A stretch of DNA of 6,921 nucleotides from Sphingobacteriia bacterium (GTDB lineage: Bacteria; Bacteroidota; Bacteroidia; UBA7662). The notes under the pieces were generated by a model. The model was given only the letters and a program-made list of their open reading frames with translations. It did no database searches and had not been told where the DNA came from. The position numbers and the translations under genes were made by a program. The stretch's first letter is position 1. Each line of letters starts with the position of its first letter. Location of the stretch: positions 1 to 6,921 of the forward strand of contig RFPG01000070.1 in NCBI GenBank assembly GCA_009926245.1, in the 5' to 3' direction. Below are positions 1 through 5,621 of the stretch, in pieces.

Positions 1-634
1 GAAAATCTTCTTCAATATCTTCTTCGATTTCGCGCTTGGTTCGTTCATCCAATTGCAGTCCCAGGTTCAAATTTGGGAAATACGTACGGCCTCGGTTTTG
101 ATAATCATCTTTGAGATCACGCAGGAAATTTACTTTTTGGAAGGCCGCCCCCAAAGCCCGAGCACCCTCCTTGAGTTCATCGTAAAGTCCTGGTTTTTCG
201 GAGCAAAAAACCCTCAAACACATGAGGCCAACCACCTCGGCCGAACCGTAGATATAATTCTCGTAGGATTCCTTGGCATAGGTGACCTGGTCTAAATCCA
301 TGGCCATGCTATCCAAAAAAGCATCGATGAGCTCGATTTCGATTCCGTAACGTTTTACAGTTTGCACAAAACAATCCAAAACGGGATTGAGGCTGATGCC
401 TCTTTCGAGGGCTAGATAGGTATCCCGGCGGAATTCTTCCAAGAGCGTGGATTTATCGTAATCGTGGAAGGTGTCCACGATTTCGTCGGCATAACGAACA
501 AATCCATAGATGGAATAGATGGGCGCCCTGAAGGAGGGCTGAAAAGCCAAGATACCCAGCGAAAAAGAAGTGCTGTATTGCCGGGTAATCAGCCTGGAGA
601 TAGCGAAGTTGGTTTCGCGGTACAATTCCATCAT
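1..634 (-). CDS. crtB: Phytoene synthase, 3'-truncated by the window edge
   Basis: This gene condenses two geranylgeranyl diphosphates into phytoene, the first committed step of carotenoid synthesis, at the cytoplasmic membrane face. I translated the minus strand by hand; 211 codons are visible with no stop. The protein begins MMELYRETNF. It carries the first aspartate-rich motif DEIVD (residues 50-54), the segment YIYGSAEVVGL (127-137) and the second aspartate-rich motif NFLRDLKDD (169-177). These are the prenyl-diphosphate and Mg2+ binding motifs of trans-isoprenoid synthases. The family is about 280 residues long, so roughly the last 70 lie outside the window. The start is the first of two adjacent ATG codons (632-634 and 629-631); an in-frame TAA lies 17 codons upstream with no ATG, GTG or TTG between. 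No Shine-Dalgarno sequence is visible. crtI ends 93 bp upstream, and this gap shows no clear promoter or terminator, so co-transcription with crtI is likely. Confidence 0.95.
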   Translation of the reverse strand, partial: MMELYRETNFAISRLITRQYSTSFSLGILAFQPSFRAPIYSIYGFVRYADEIVDTFHDYDKSTLLEEFRRDTYLALERGISLNPVLDCFVQTVKRYGIEIELIDAFLDSMAMDLDQVTYAKESYENYIYGSAEVVGLMCLRVFCSEKPGLYDELKEGARALGAAFQKVNFLRDLKDDYQNRGRTYFPNLNLGLQLDERTKREIEEDIEEDF

Positions 635-727
635 ATTGGTAATTTGATTGTAAGCTAGGGCCTTTTGGAGCTCTTGCGTCGTTTAGGTCTGTTTTATTGA
701 AACAATTGAAGGACCCAATGGTTTGAA

Positions 728-2227
728 CTAGGCCTTGAGGGGATGTTCTTTCATGAGCTCCCCCGCCACCACTTGGCCCGAAATCAACGAGGGAGGAACC
801 CCGGGTCCTGGCACAGTTAACTGCCCGCAGAAATACAGATTGGACAGGGTTTTGTGTTTGAGGGATGGTTTGAGCAGGGCGGTCTGGGTCAGGGTATTGG
901 CCAACCCGTAGGCATTGCCCTTGAACGAATGATAATCCTTGACAAAGTCCCGATGCGCATAGGATTTGCGGTAAACAACGTGGCTGCGGATGGCCTGCCC
1001 CGTCAAGCGTTCAAAGCGATCCATGATGAGGTGGTAGTACTTTTCACGCAATTCCTCGGTGTCTTCCAGGCCAGGAGCCAAAGGAACCAAAATCACCAGG
1101 TTTTCCATCCCTGCAGGCGCCACGCTCGGATCGGTTTTGGATGCAAGGGAGGTGTAAAACAGAGGCTTGGTGGGCCATTGAGGATGGGTGTAAATTTCCT
1201 CGGCATGCAATCCAAAATCTTCATCAAAAAACAAGGTGTGATGAGTCAGTCCTTCCAAAGGCTTGGAGAGACCGATATAAAACAAAAGACTGGAGGGCGC
1301 CAAGACCCGACTTTCCCAATACGAAGCCGAATAATTCCGATGGTCAGCCGGTAATACTTCCTGATCAAAATGACGGTAATCCGCTCCAACAACCACCGCA
1401 TCCGCTTGGTATTCGTTATCCACGGTTAACACCGAACGAACCCGACCGCCCTGCGATTTCACGGATTTAACTTCTTGATTGTAAATGATTTCCACACCAA
1501 GTTCTTGGGCTAACGACACCATTCCATCAACAATCTTGCCCATACCGCCCATGGGGTACCAGGTCCCCAGACCCAGGTCGGCGTAATTCATCAAGCTGTA
1601 CAAAGCCGGTGTGTTACGAGGTGTCGCTCCCAAAAAAAGCACCGGAAATTCCATCATTTGAACGAGGTGCGGATGTTTGAAATGCGATCGAACGTGGGAT
1701 GCCATTGACTTGAAGACATCCATTCGTAACACATCCCATATCAAACGAGGGCTCAGAAATTCCCCCAAGCTTCGACCTGGTTTGAAAACCAAATCCCGGA
1801 TACCCACTTCGTACTTGTAGGCGGCCTGTTTCAAGAAGGAACGCAGCTTCAAACCCGCTCCCTTTTCGTAGGACTCAAAGAGGGCCTCCAGGGCTTCGGC
1901 CTGGGCCGGGACCACCAAGCGTTGGTCCGGACCGTAAACGATGGTGTAGGCCGGGTCCAAACGAACCAGTTCATAATAATCGGAGACCTTTCGGCCAAAA
2001 AGCCCAAAATATTGCTCAAAGACATCGGGCATCCAATACCAGGATGGCCCCATATCAAAGCGAAAACCTGCTTCGCTGAGAACCCGGGCTCGGCCTCCAG
2101 GCTCTTGGTTCTTTTCAAGCAAACGAACGCGGTAGCCTTTGGAAGCAAGAACCGAGGCCGCCGACAATCCGGCAAAACCCGATCCCACCACCACGACCTT
2201 AGGGGAGGTTGATGTTGAATGGCTCAT
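728..2227 (-). CDS. crtI: Phytoene desaturase (CrtI-type carotenoid desaturase)
   Basis: The 499-residue protein is an FAD-dependent CrtI-type desaturase that introduces double bonds into phytoene, normally giving lycopene, at the membrane. The N-terminus has the Rossmann dinucleotide motif GSGFAGLSAA (residues 15-24), the acidic residue E38 that ends the second beta strand and contacts ribose, and GGRAR (44-48), typical of this amine-oxidase-like superfamily. The C-terminus has the family signature near FAD, YFCGQLTVPGPGVPPS (465-480), in the form I associate with Bacteroidota. The length is normal for the family and no frameshift is seen. It sits between an ECF sigma gene (78 bp upstream) and crtB (93 bp downstream), a classic crt arrangement. 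The number of desaturation steps cannot be read from sequence. A related desaturase acting on another carotenoid is the main alternative, but the adjacent crtB favours phytoene. Confidence 0.95.
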   Translation of the reverse strand: MSHSTSTSPKVVVVGSGFAGLSAASVLASKGYRVRLLEKNQEPGGRARVLSEAGFRFDMGPSWYWMPDVFEQYFGLFGRKVSDYYELVRLDPAYTIVYGPDQRLVVPAQAEALEALFESYEKGAGLKLRSFLKQAAYKYEVGIRDLVFKPGRSLGEFLSPRLIWDVLRMDVFKSMASHVRSHFKHPHLVQMMEFPVLFLGATPRNTPALYSLMNYADLGLGTWYPMGGMGKIVDGMVSLAQELGVEIIYNQEVKSVKSQGGRVRSVLTVDNEYQADAVVVGADYRHFDQEVLPADHRNYSASYWESRVLAPSSLLFYIGLSKPLEGLTHHTLFFDEDFGLHAEEIYTHPQWPTKPLFYTSLASKTDPSVAPAGMENLVILVPLAPGLEDTEELREKYYHLIMDRFERLTGQAIRSHVVYRKSYAHRDFVKDYHSFKGNAYGLANTLTQTALLKPSLKHKTLSNLYFCGQLTVPGPGVPPSLISGQVVAGELMKEHPLKA

Positions 2228-2268
2228 GTTCTTAAAACAAAAACATGGCCAAATGGCTTGAAATGTTG

Positions 2269-2306
2269 AAAAAAAAGACAGAGGGACCCGGTGGCCCCCC
2301 GGAACC
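2269..2306 (-). terminator. Candidate intrinsic terminator or attenuator between sigma gene and crtI
   Basis: Read on the minus strand, the sequence just after the sigma stop codon can form an 8-position stem. Arm GGTTCCGG pairs with CCGGGTCC, with one U-U mismatch and one G-U pair, around a 7-nt loop (stem at 2284-2306). A pyrimidine-rich 7-nt spacer and a run of eight T (2269-2276) follow. A GC-rich hairpin followed by a T-tract is the form of a rho-independent terminator. The 7-nt spacer before the T-tract is longer than ideal, so termination may be partial. No promoter was seen between here and crtI, so a partial terminator would lower crt expression relative to sigma rather than separate the genes. 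Confidence 0.4.
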
Positions 2307-2830
2307 TAGGCTGCGTTCAGCCCGTATTGGTCCCCGTAGACCGATAATTTGCGCTTTAGGACCTTGCGAGCCAAGTGGATACGGGTTTTGACCGTCCCAA
2401 TGGGAATCCCAAATTGATCGGCGATGTCTTGGTATTTATGACCCTTGAAATTGAGCATAAAAGCTTCCCTGAGTTCAAAGGGCAACAAGGCGATGGCTTT
2501 GTTGAGGTCGTCCATGACCATTTTGGATTCGGCTTGGTTGGGAATCCGCTGGCTAGGCTGGTTGATATAGTAATCTTGGTCGGTTTGATCGCTGAACGTA
2601 TTGCGCTTGACCTTGCGGCGGTAATTGTTAATGAAGGTGTTCTTCATGATGGTGTACAACCAGCCTTTGAGGTTGGTATCCGGGGCAAATCGATCCCGGT
2701 TCGAAAAAGCCTTCAGGTAGGTTTCCTGGAGTAAATCGTGGGCTTCTTCTTTGTTTTGGGTCAAAAACAAGGCATACCCTTTGAGGGCGAGGGCGTGGGT
2801 AGCGACCTGATCGGTGAAGTTGGTATCCAT
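2306..2830 (-). CDS. ECF-type RNA polymerase sigma factor heading the carotenoid operon
   Basis: This 174-residue protein is a group 4 (extracytoplasmic function) sigma factor that would direct RNA polymerase to a small set of promoters. Region 2 spans about residues 13-77 and includes the core-binding and -10-recognition helices (EEAHDLLQETYLKAF, then NLKGWLYTIMKNTFINNYRR). Region 4 spans about 108-162 with a helix-turn-helix (HKYQDIADQFGIPIGTVKTRIHLAR, positions 131-155) that reads the -35 element. Length is typical. The gene stands directly upstream of crtI and crtB, so control of carotenoid genes is the obvious inference. The targets are not shown by sequence. No anti-sigma gene is adjacent. 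The ATG at 2828-2830 is preceded by a weak AAAAGG, eight bases away. The start codon touches one arm of the dyad operator described separately. A different regulon, such as general light or oxidative stress, remains possible. Confidence 0.9.
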   Translation of the reverse strand: MDTNFTDQVATHALALKGYALFLTQNKEEAHDLLQETYLKAFSNRDRFAPDTNLKGWLYTIMKNTFINNYRRKVKRNTFSDQTDQDYYINQPSQRIPNQAESKMVMDDLNKAIALLPFELREAFMLNFKGHKYQDIADQFGIPIGTVKTRIHLARKVLKRKLSVYGDQYGLNAA

Positions 2831-2863
2831 TTGTTTAACCTTTTGGGCGATTTGTTAAACAAA
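2830..2863. promoter_or_regulatory. Dyad 1: putative operator over the sigma gene's -7 element and leader
   Basis: The plus strand reads TTTGTTTAAC (2830-2839), 14 spacer bases, then the exact inverted copy GTTAAACAAA (2854-2863). The right arm is itself the core of a 13-bp palindrome, TTTGTTAAACAAA with a single central base (2851-2863). The dyad runs from the last four bases of the promoter's -7 element to the first base of the sigma start codon, covering the expected transcription start. That position is typical of a repressor operator. The binding protein is unknown. A MerR/CarH-type light regulator would be a plausible guess because such proteins bind dyads near crt genes. Confidence 0.65.
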
Positions 2864-2888
2864 CTTACAAGAAAATTTCAAAATCCAA
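2860..2888 (-). promoter_or_regulatory. Bacteroidota-type promoter for the sigma-crtI-crtB unit
   Basis: On the minus strand, TTG (2888-2886) is followed by 18 bases and then TAAGTTTG (2867-2860). This is an exact match to the phylum's primary-sigma consensus, TTG about 17-23 bases before TAnnTTTG. Transcription would start near 2853-2856, giving a leader of roughly 25 nt before the sigma start codon. The TTTG of the -7 element is also the beginning of one TTTGTTTAAC arm of dyad 1. Confidence 0.65.
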
Positions 2889-2891
2889 GCG

Positions 2892-2925
2892 TTTGTTGAA
2901 TTTTTTTTGAGAAAAGTTAAACAAA
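2892..2925. promoter_or_regulatory. Dyad 2: second putative operator just upstream of the -33 element
   Basis: The plus strand reads TTTGTTGAAT (2892-2901), 14 bases, then GTTAAACAAA (2916-2925). The right arm is identical to that of dyad 1; the left arm matches the repeat at 8 of 10 positions. Arm length and 14-bp spacer are the same as in dyad 1, and both arms are displaced by exactly 62 bp. The spacer includes a run of eight T on the plus strand. Its location, three bases beyond the -33 TTG, suits an auxiliary operator or activator site. Confidence 0.55.
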
Positions 2926-2933
2926 TCTGCTTG

Positions 2934-2964
2934 GCAGGCCCAAACCTCCCCAGGGAGGCCCTGC
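2934..2964 (-). terminator. Hairpin after the alanine-dehydrogenase-like gene, probable transcription end
   Basis: On the minus strand, beginning at the last base of the stop codon, outer arms GCAGG and CCTGC (2960-2964 and 2934-2938) enclose an inner stem CCTCC/GGAGG with a CTGG loop (2945-2958). The two stems are separated by a bulge that is one base on one side and six on the other. No clean T-tract follows; the next T-rich stretch begins about 10 bases later. It is best read as an imperfect terminator separating the ATP synthase/tsaE/ald unit from the sigma/crt unit. Confidence 0.4.
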
Positions 2965-4187
2965 TACATCCCTGAGCCCATCATGGCCTCCATGCTTGTC
3001 CAGGGCAAGCCGAATTTTTCACCCAGATAACGCTGGGTCAAGAGACCTTGGTGGCAATAAACGCCCGCCCGCAGTCCAGGCTCCAGCCACAAACAGGTCT
3101 CCATCCCCCCCCGTTGCCCGGCTTCCAAAAGGATGGGGGTCATAATATTGCTGAGTGACTCCGAAGCGGTCTGCGAAACCCGGGATGGAATATTGGGCAC
3201 CCCGTAGTGAATCACTCCAAATTGTTCAAAAACAGGACGGGTATGGTTGGTGAGCCTGGAGGTCTCAAAACAACCGCCGTGGTCAATGCTCACATCGACA
3301 ATCACCGAACCTGTTTTCATGCCCCGCACCATGTCTTCGGTCACCACCATGGGGGTGCGACCGTTGCGGGCGCCCATCGCCCCCACGGCGACATCGGCCA
3401 TGGCCAGTTGCTCAGCCAACAAGCGGGGGTGTAGCACCGAGGTGTACACCGGGCGGCCTACCAGAGCCTGCAAGCGACGGAGCCTCCGCAGTGAATTATC
3501 AAAAACCACCACCTCACTCCCCAATCCAAGGGCCGCACGGGTGGCTTGCTCGGCCACAGTACCGGCACCCAATATCAGAACCCGGGTGGGCGGAACCCCG
3601 CTGACCGATCCCAACAAACGACCCCGACCTTGGTACTGATTACTCATGTATTCCGAAGCAATCAAAATCGCCATCGTTCCCGCAATTTCACTCATGGAAC
3701 GGACCACCGGCAGGTAACCGCTGCGGTCGGTTAGATGCTCGTAGGCAATCCCTGTGATCCGACGTGAGACCGTTTCTTTGAGGTCTGCAGCTCCCAATCC
3801 CGGTACATGCAATGCCGAAAAAACCGTTTGCCCAGAACGCAAATACCCTAGCTCTTCGGTAGGCACCGGGCCTACTTTGACCACCACGGGACAGGCATAG
3901 ATTTCGGCCGGTCCATCGGCCAGTTGGGCCCCCGCATCGGCGTAATCCTGATCACTAAAAAAACTAGGAACCCCCGCGTCCCGTTCCACCACCACCTGAT
4001 GTCCGTTATGAACCAACAGAGCAACGCCCTGAGGCGTAATCGCCACCCGATTTTCCTGAAATCCTCGCTCACAGGGAATCCCAACACGTAAGCTAACCTG
4101 CCTAGTGGAGGTTGCAACCGGAGCAAGAAGGGTATCAGGGGCCGTCATGGTCTTCACGAATTTAGGGTCAAAGTAGGTTAGGGTCAT
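2964..4187 (-). CDS. ald: Alanine dehydrogenase family protein (NAD(P)-dependent)
   Basis: The 407-residue protein belongs to the alanine dehydrogenase / PNT alpha family, whose classic members interconvert L-alanine and pyruvate plus ammonia in the cytosol. The catalytic N-domain begins at VGIPCERGFQENRVAITP (residues 35-52), with R47 at the pyruvate-binding arginine position. H127 (SALHVPG) aligns with the catalytic histidine. The Rossmann domain has GAGTVAE (207-213) with D230 closing the next strand, and VDVSIDHGGCFE (297-308) holds the conserved aspartate D302. The usual substrate lysine in the KVKEP segment is glycine here (G106 in KVGPV), so activity is not certain. A 34-residue N-terminal extension precedes the domain and, as I recall, resembles Bacteroidota homologues; this favours the ATG at 4187 over the internal one at 4148. 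The start lies inside tsaE (20-bp overlap), suggesting translational coupling. Confidence 0.85.
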   Translation of the reverse strand: MTLTYFDPKFVKTMTAPDTLLAPVATSTRQVSLRVGIPCERGFQENRVAITPQGVALLVHNGHQVVVERDAGVPSFFSDQDYADAGAQLADGPAEIYACPVVVKVGPVPTEELGYLRSGQTVFSALHVPGLGAADLKETVSRRITGIAYEHLTDRSGYLPVVRSMSEIAGTMAILIASEYMSNQYQGRGRLLGSVSGVPPTRVLILGAGTVAEQATRAALGLGSEVVVFDNSLRRLRRLQALVGRPVYTSVLHPRLLAEQLAMADVAVGAMGARNGRTPMVVTEDMVRGMKTGSVIVDVSIDHGGCFETSRLTNHTRPVFEQFGVIHYGVPNIPSRVSQTASESLSNIMTPILLEAGQRGGMETCLWLEPGLRAGVYCHQGLLTQRYLGEKFGLPWTSMEAMMGSGM

Positions 4188-4662
4188 CCACCCAGGTCAG
4201 GCGTCGTTGTAGGGGGACCTCAGCGGAATCCATGCCAACGCCCGCCCACTCAGACGCGGGAGGCAGCGTTTCCAGCTTGTAAAAGAGAGTCGAAGAAGGT
4301 AAAAAAGAACCGGCTCGTTCCGGCCATTCCAACCAAACCCAATCAGCCCTTGCCAAAAAGTGCTCCGGGTCCAATGCCAACCACTCCTCCGGTCCACGCA
4401 GACGGTAGAGATCGGCGTGAATCACCACCTTGCCCTCGGCAGTGCGGTATTCCTGCATCAAGGCATAGGTTGGGGAAGTGGGCAATGGATCGCAACCAAG
4501 GCAGGTGCCCATGGCCCGGAACAAAGTGGTTTTGCCCGCCCCCATTCCACCAATCAAGGCTAAAACGATCGGCCCAGAACCGGTCCGATGAAGGAGGGCG
4601 TGATCCAACAAAGCCAGTGCGGCCTCATCCAAATCGGAGAGACCAAAGACTTTATCTAACAT
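4168..4662 (-). CDS. tsaE: tRNA N6-threonylcarbamoyladenosine synthesis ATPase TsaE
   Basis: TsaE is the small P-loop ATPase that works with TsaB and TsaD to transfer the threonylcarbamoyl group to A37 of ANN-decoding tRNAs in the cytosol. The 164-residue protein shows a Walker A motif GGMGAGKTT (residues 38-46, with K44 and T45), the switch-like SPTYALMQEY (63-72), HADLYRL (82-88) and LEWPER (111-116), all hallmarks of the family. The C-terminal tail makes it slightly longer than usual. atpG ends 53 bp upstream. That gap contains only a weak GC-rich hairpin without a T-tract, so read-through from the ATP synthase genes is likely. The gene overlaps the following ald-like gene by 20 bp. No Shine-Dalgarno sequence precedes the ATG. 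Confidence 0.93.
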   Translation of the reverse strand: MLDKVFGLSDLDEAALALLDHALLHRTGSGPIVLALIGGMGAGKTTLFRAMGTCLGCDPLPTSPTYALMQEYRTAEGKVVIHADLYRLRGPEEWLALDPEHFLARADWVWLEWPERAGSFLPSSTLFYKLETLPPASEWAGVGMDSAEVPLQRRLTWVDDPNLL

Positions 4663-4715
4663 AACAATAAGTGGGTTAACCTACCGACCACCGCGCAGGC
4701 AGCGGGCTCAGTGGA

Positions 4716-5600
4716 TCAACCGGCAAGGGCCGCTGCCCCGCCAACAATCTCTGTGATTTCGGTGGTAATCGCCGCCTGACGGGCCCGGTTGTATTGAAGT
4801 CTTAATTCCCGTAACAAATCCCCTGCATTCTCGGTGGCCTTGTCCATCGCTGTCATGCGGGCTCCGTGTTCCGATGCTTGGGTATCCAACATAGCTTTGT
4901 GCAAATCAATCGCCAAGGAAAACGGTAACAAATCCCGAACAATCTCTTCGCGACCGGGCTCGTACAAATAATCAGCAACCCCTGGGCCGGCGCCTGCGCT
5001 GGATGCACTTGAAGGTTCGGCCTGCAATGGCAACCAGGGCATCACCCGAAAATACTGAACCACCGGGTTTTTGAATTCGCTGTAAACCACCACAACCTGA
5101 TCGTATTCCCCTTGAATAAAGGCTTTGCTAAGTTCGGCCGCCATTTCCGCCGTGGCTTGATAACGGATTTTGAGCATTAAATCCTTGAATCGCAAGTCCT
5201 GGGGCAAACCGGAACGCTTGAAAAAATCGACCCCTTTGCGCCCTACCGGAATCAGAGTAGCCTGTTGGTCGGCCGGTAAATCTTGAATGAAACGACGGGC
5301 TGTTTTGATGAGATTGCTATTGAAACCACCGCACAAACCTTTGTCCGATGTTAACAAGACAATCCCAACCCGCTTCACATCCCGAACCGTGGTCAGGGGC
5401 ATTTCTGCCGTTGAACCGTCAAGACCCGAAACCAAACGACCGACCATGTTTTGCAAACCCTCGGCGTAAGGACGGATTTGCTGAATCGCACCTTGGGCCC
5501 TCCTTAATTTGGAGGCCGAAACCATTTTCATGGCTTTGGTGATCTGCTGTGTTGAAACAACCGAAGCGATCCGGACCCTGACTTCTTTGAGATTGGCCAT
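4716..5600 (-). CDS. atpG: ATP synthase F1 gamma subunit
   Basis: The gamma subunit is the central rotor shaft of F1, coupling proton-driven ring rotation to catalysis in the alpha3beta3 head on the cytoplasmic side of the membrane. The 294-residue protein has the N-terminal coiled-coil helix NLKEVRVRIASVVSTQQITK (from residue 3), which continues into AMKMVSASKLRRAQ. It also has the Rossmann-like SDKGLCGGFN (85-94) and the diagnostic C-terminal helix ASEHGARMTAMDKATENA (242-259), followed by NRARQAAITTEITEIVGG (271-288). A short Ser/Ala/Gly-rich stretch, SSASSAGAGPG, lies in the variable middle region. The start lies 21 bp after the atpA stop, with no Shine-Dalgarno. It is followed by tsaE rather than atpD. 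Confidence 0.97.
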   Translation of the reverse strand: MANLKEVRVRIASVVSTQQITKAMKMVSASKLRRAQGAIQQIRPYAEGLQNMVGRLVSGLDGSTAEMPLTTVRDVKRVGIVLLTSDKGLCGGFNSNLIKTARRFIQDLPADQQATLIPVGRKGVDFFKRSGLPQDLRFKDLMLKIRYQATAEMAAELSKAFIQGEYDQVVVVYSEFKNPVVQYFRVMPWLPLQAEPSSASSAGAGPGVADYLYEPGREEIVRDLLPFSLAIDLHKAMLDTQASEHGARMTAMDKATENAGDLLRELRLQYNRARQAAITTEITEIVGGAAALAG

Positions 5601-5621
5601 CTGTGGTTTGGATTACCGTTC

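Noticed and set aside
53..658. Two plus-strand open frames (80 and 64 codons) in the first 660 bases
   Set aside because: Both are antisense to crtB, whose minus-strand translation carries both aspartate-rich motifs.
854..1354. Plus-strand open frame of 166 codons opposite crtI
   Set aside because: It lies wholly antisense to a clearly conserved crtI, has no recognisable domain, and its composition is what the complement of crtI codons would give.
2231..2241. CTTAAAACAAA near the crtI start, resembling the GTTAAACAAA arm
   Set aside because: It needs a one-base insertion and a mismatch, has no partner arm at the 14-bp spacing, and could arise by chance in AT-rich sequence.
2242..2267. Second hairpin before crtI (arms AACAT/ATGTT with inner GCC/GGC) followed by a T-rich run
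   Set aside because: The stem is AT-rich, interrupted by a five-base bulge, and lies very close to the crtI start; too weak to call a terminator.
3247..3639. Plus-strand open frame of 130 codons opposite the ald-like gene
   Set aside because: It is rich in Arg, Thr and Pro with no domain, and antisense to a conserved enzyme.
4350..4664. Plus-strand open frame of 104 codons opposite tsaE
   Set aside because: It is a shadow of tsaE; the sense strand has the Walker A and other family motifs.
4686..4714. GC-rich inverted repeats (CCAC/GTGG and CCGC/GCGG) between atpG and tsaE
   Set aside because: The combined stem has a large bulge and no T-tract, so I do not call a terminator.
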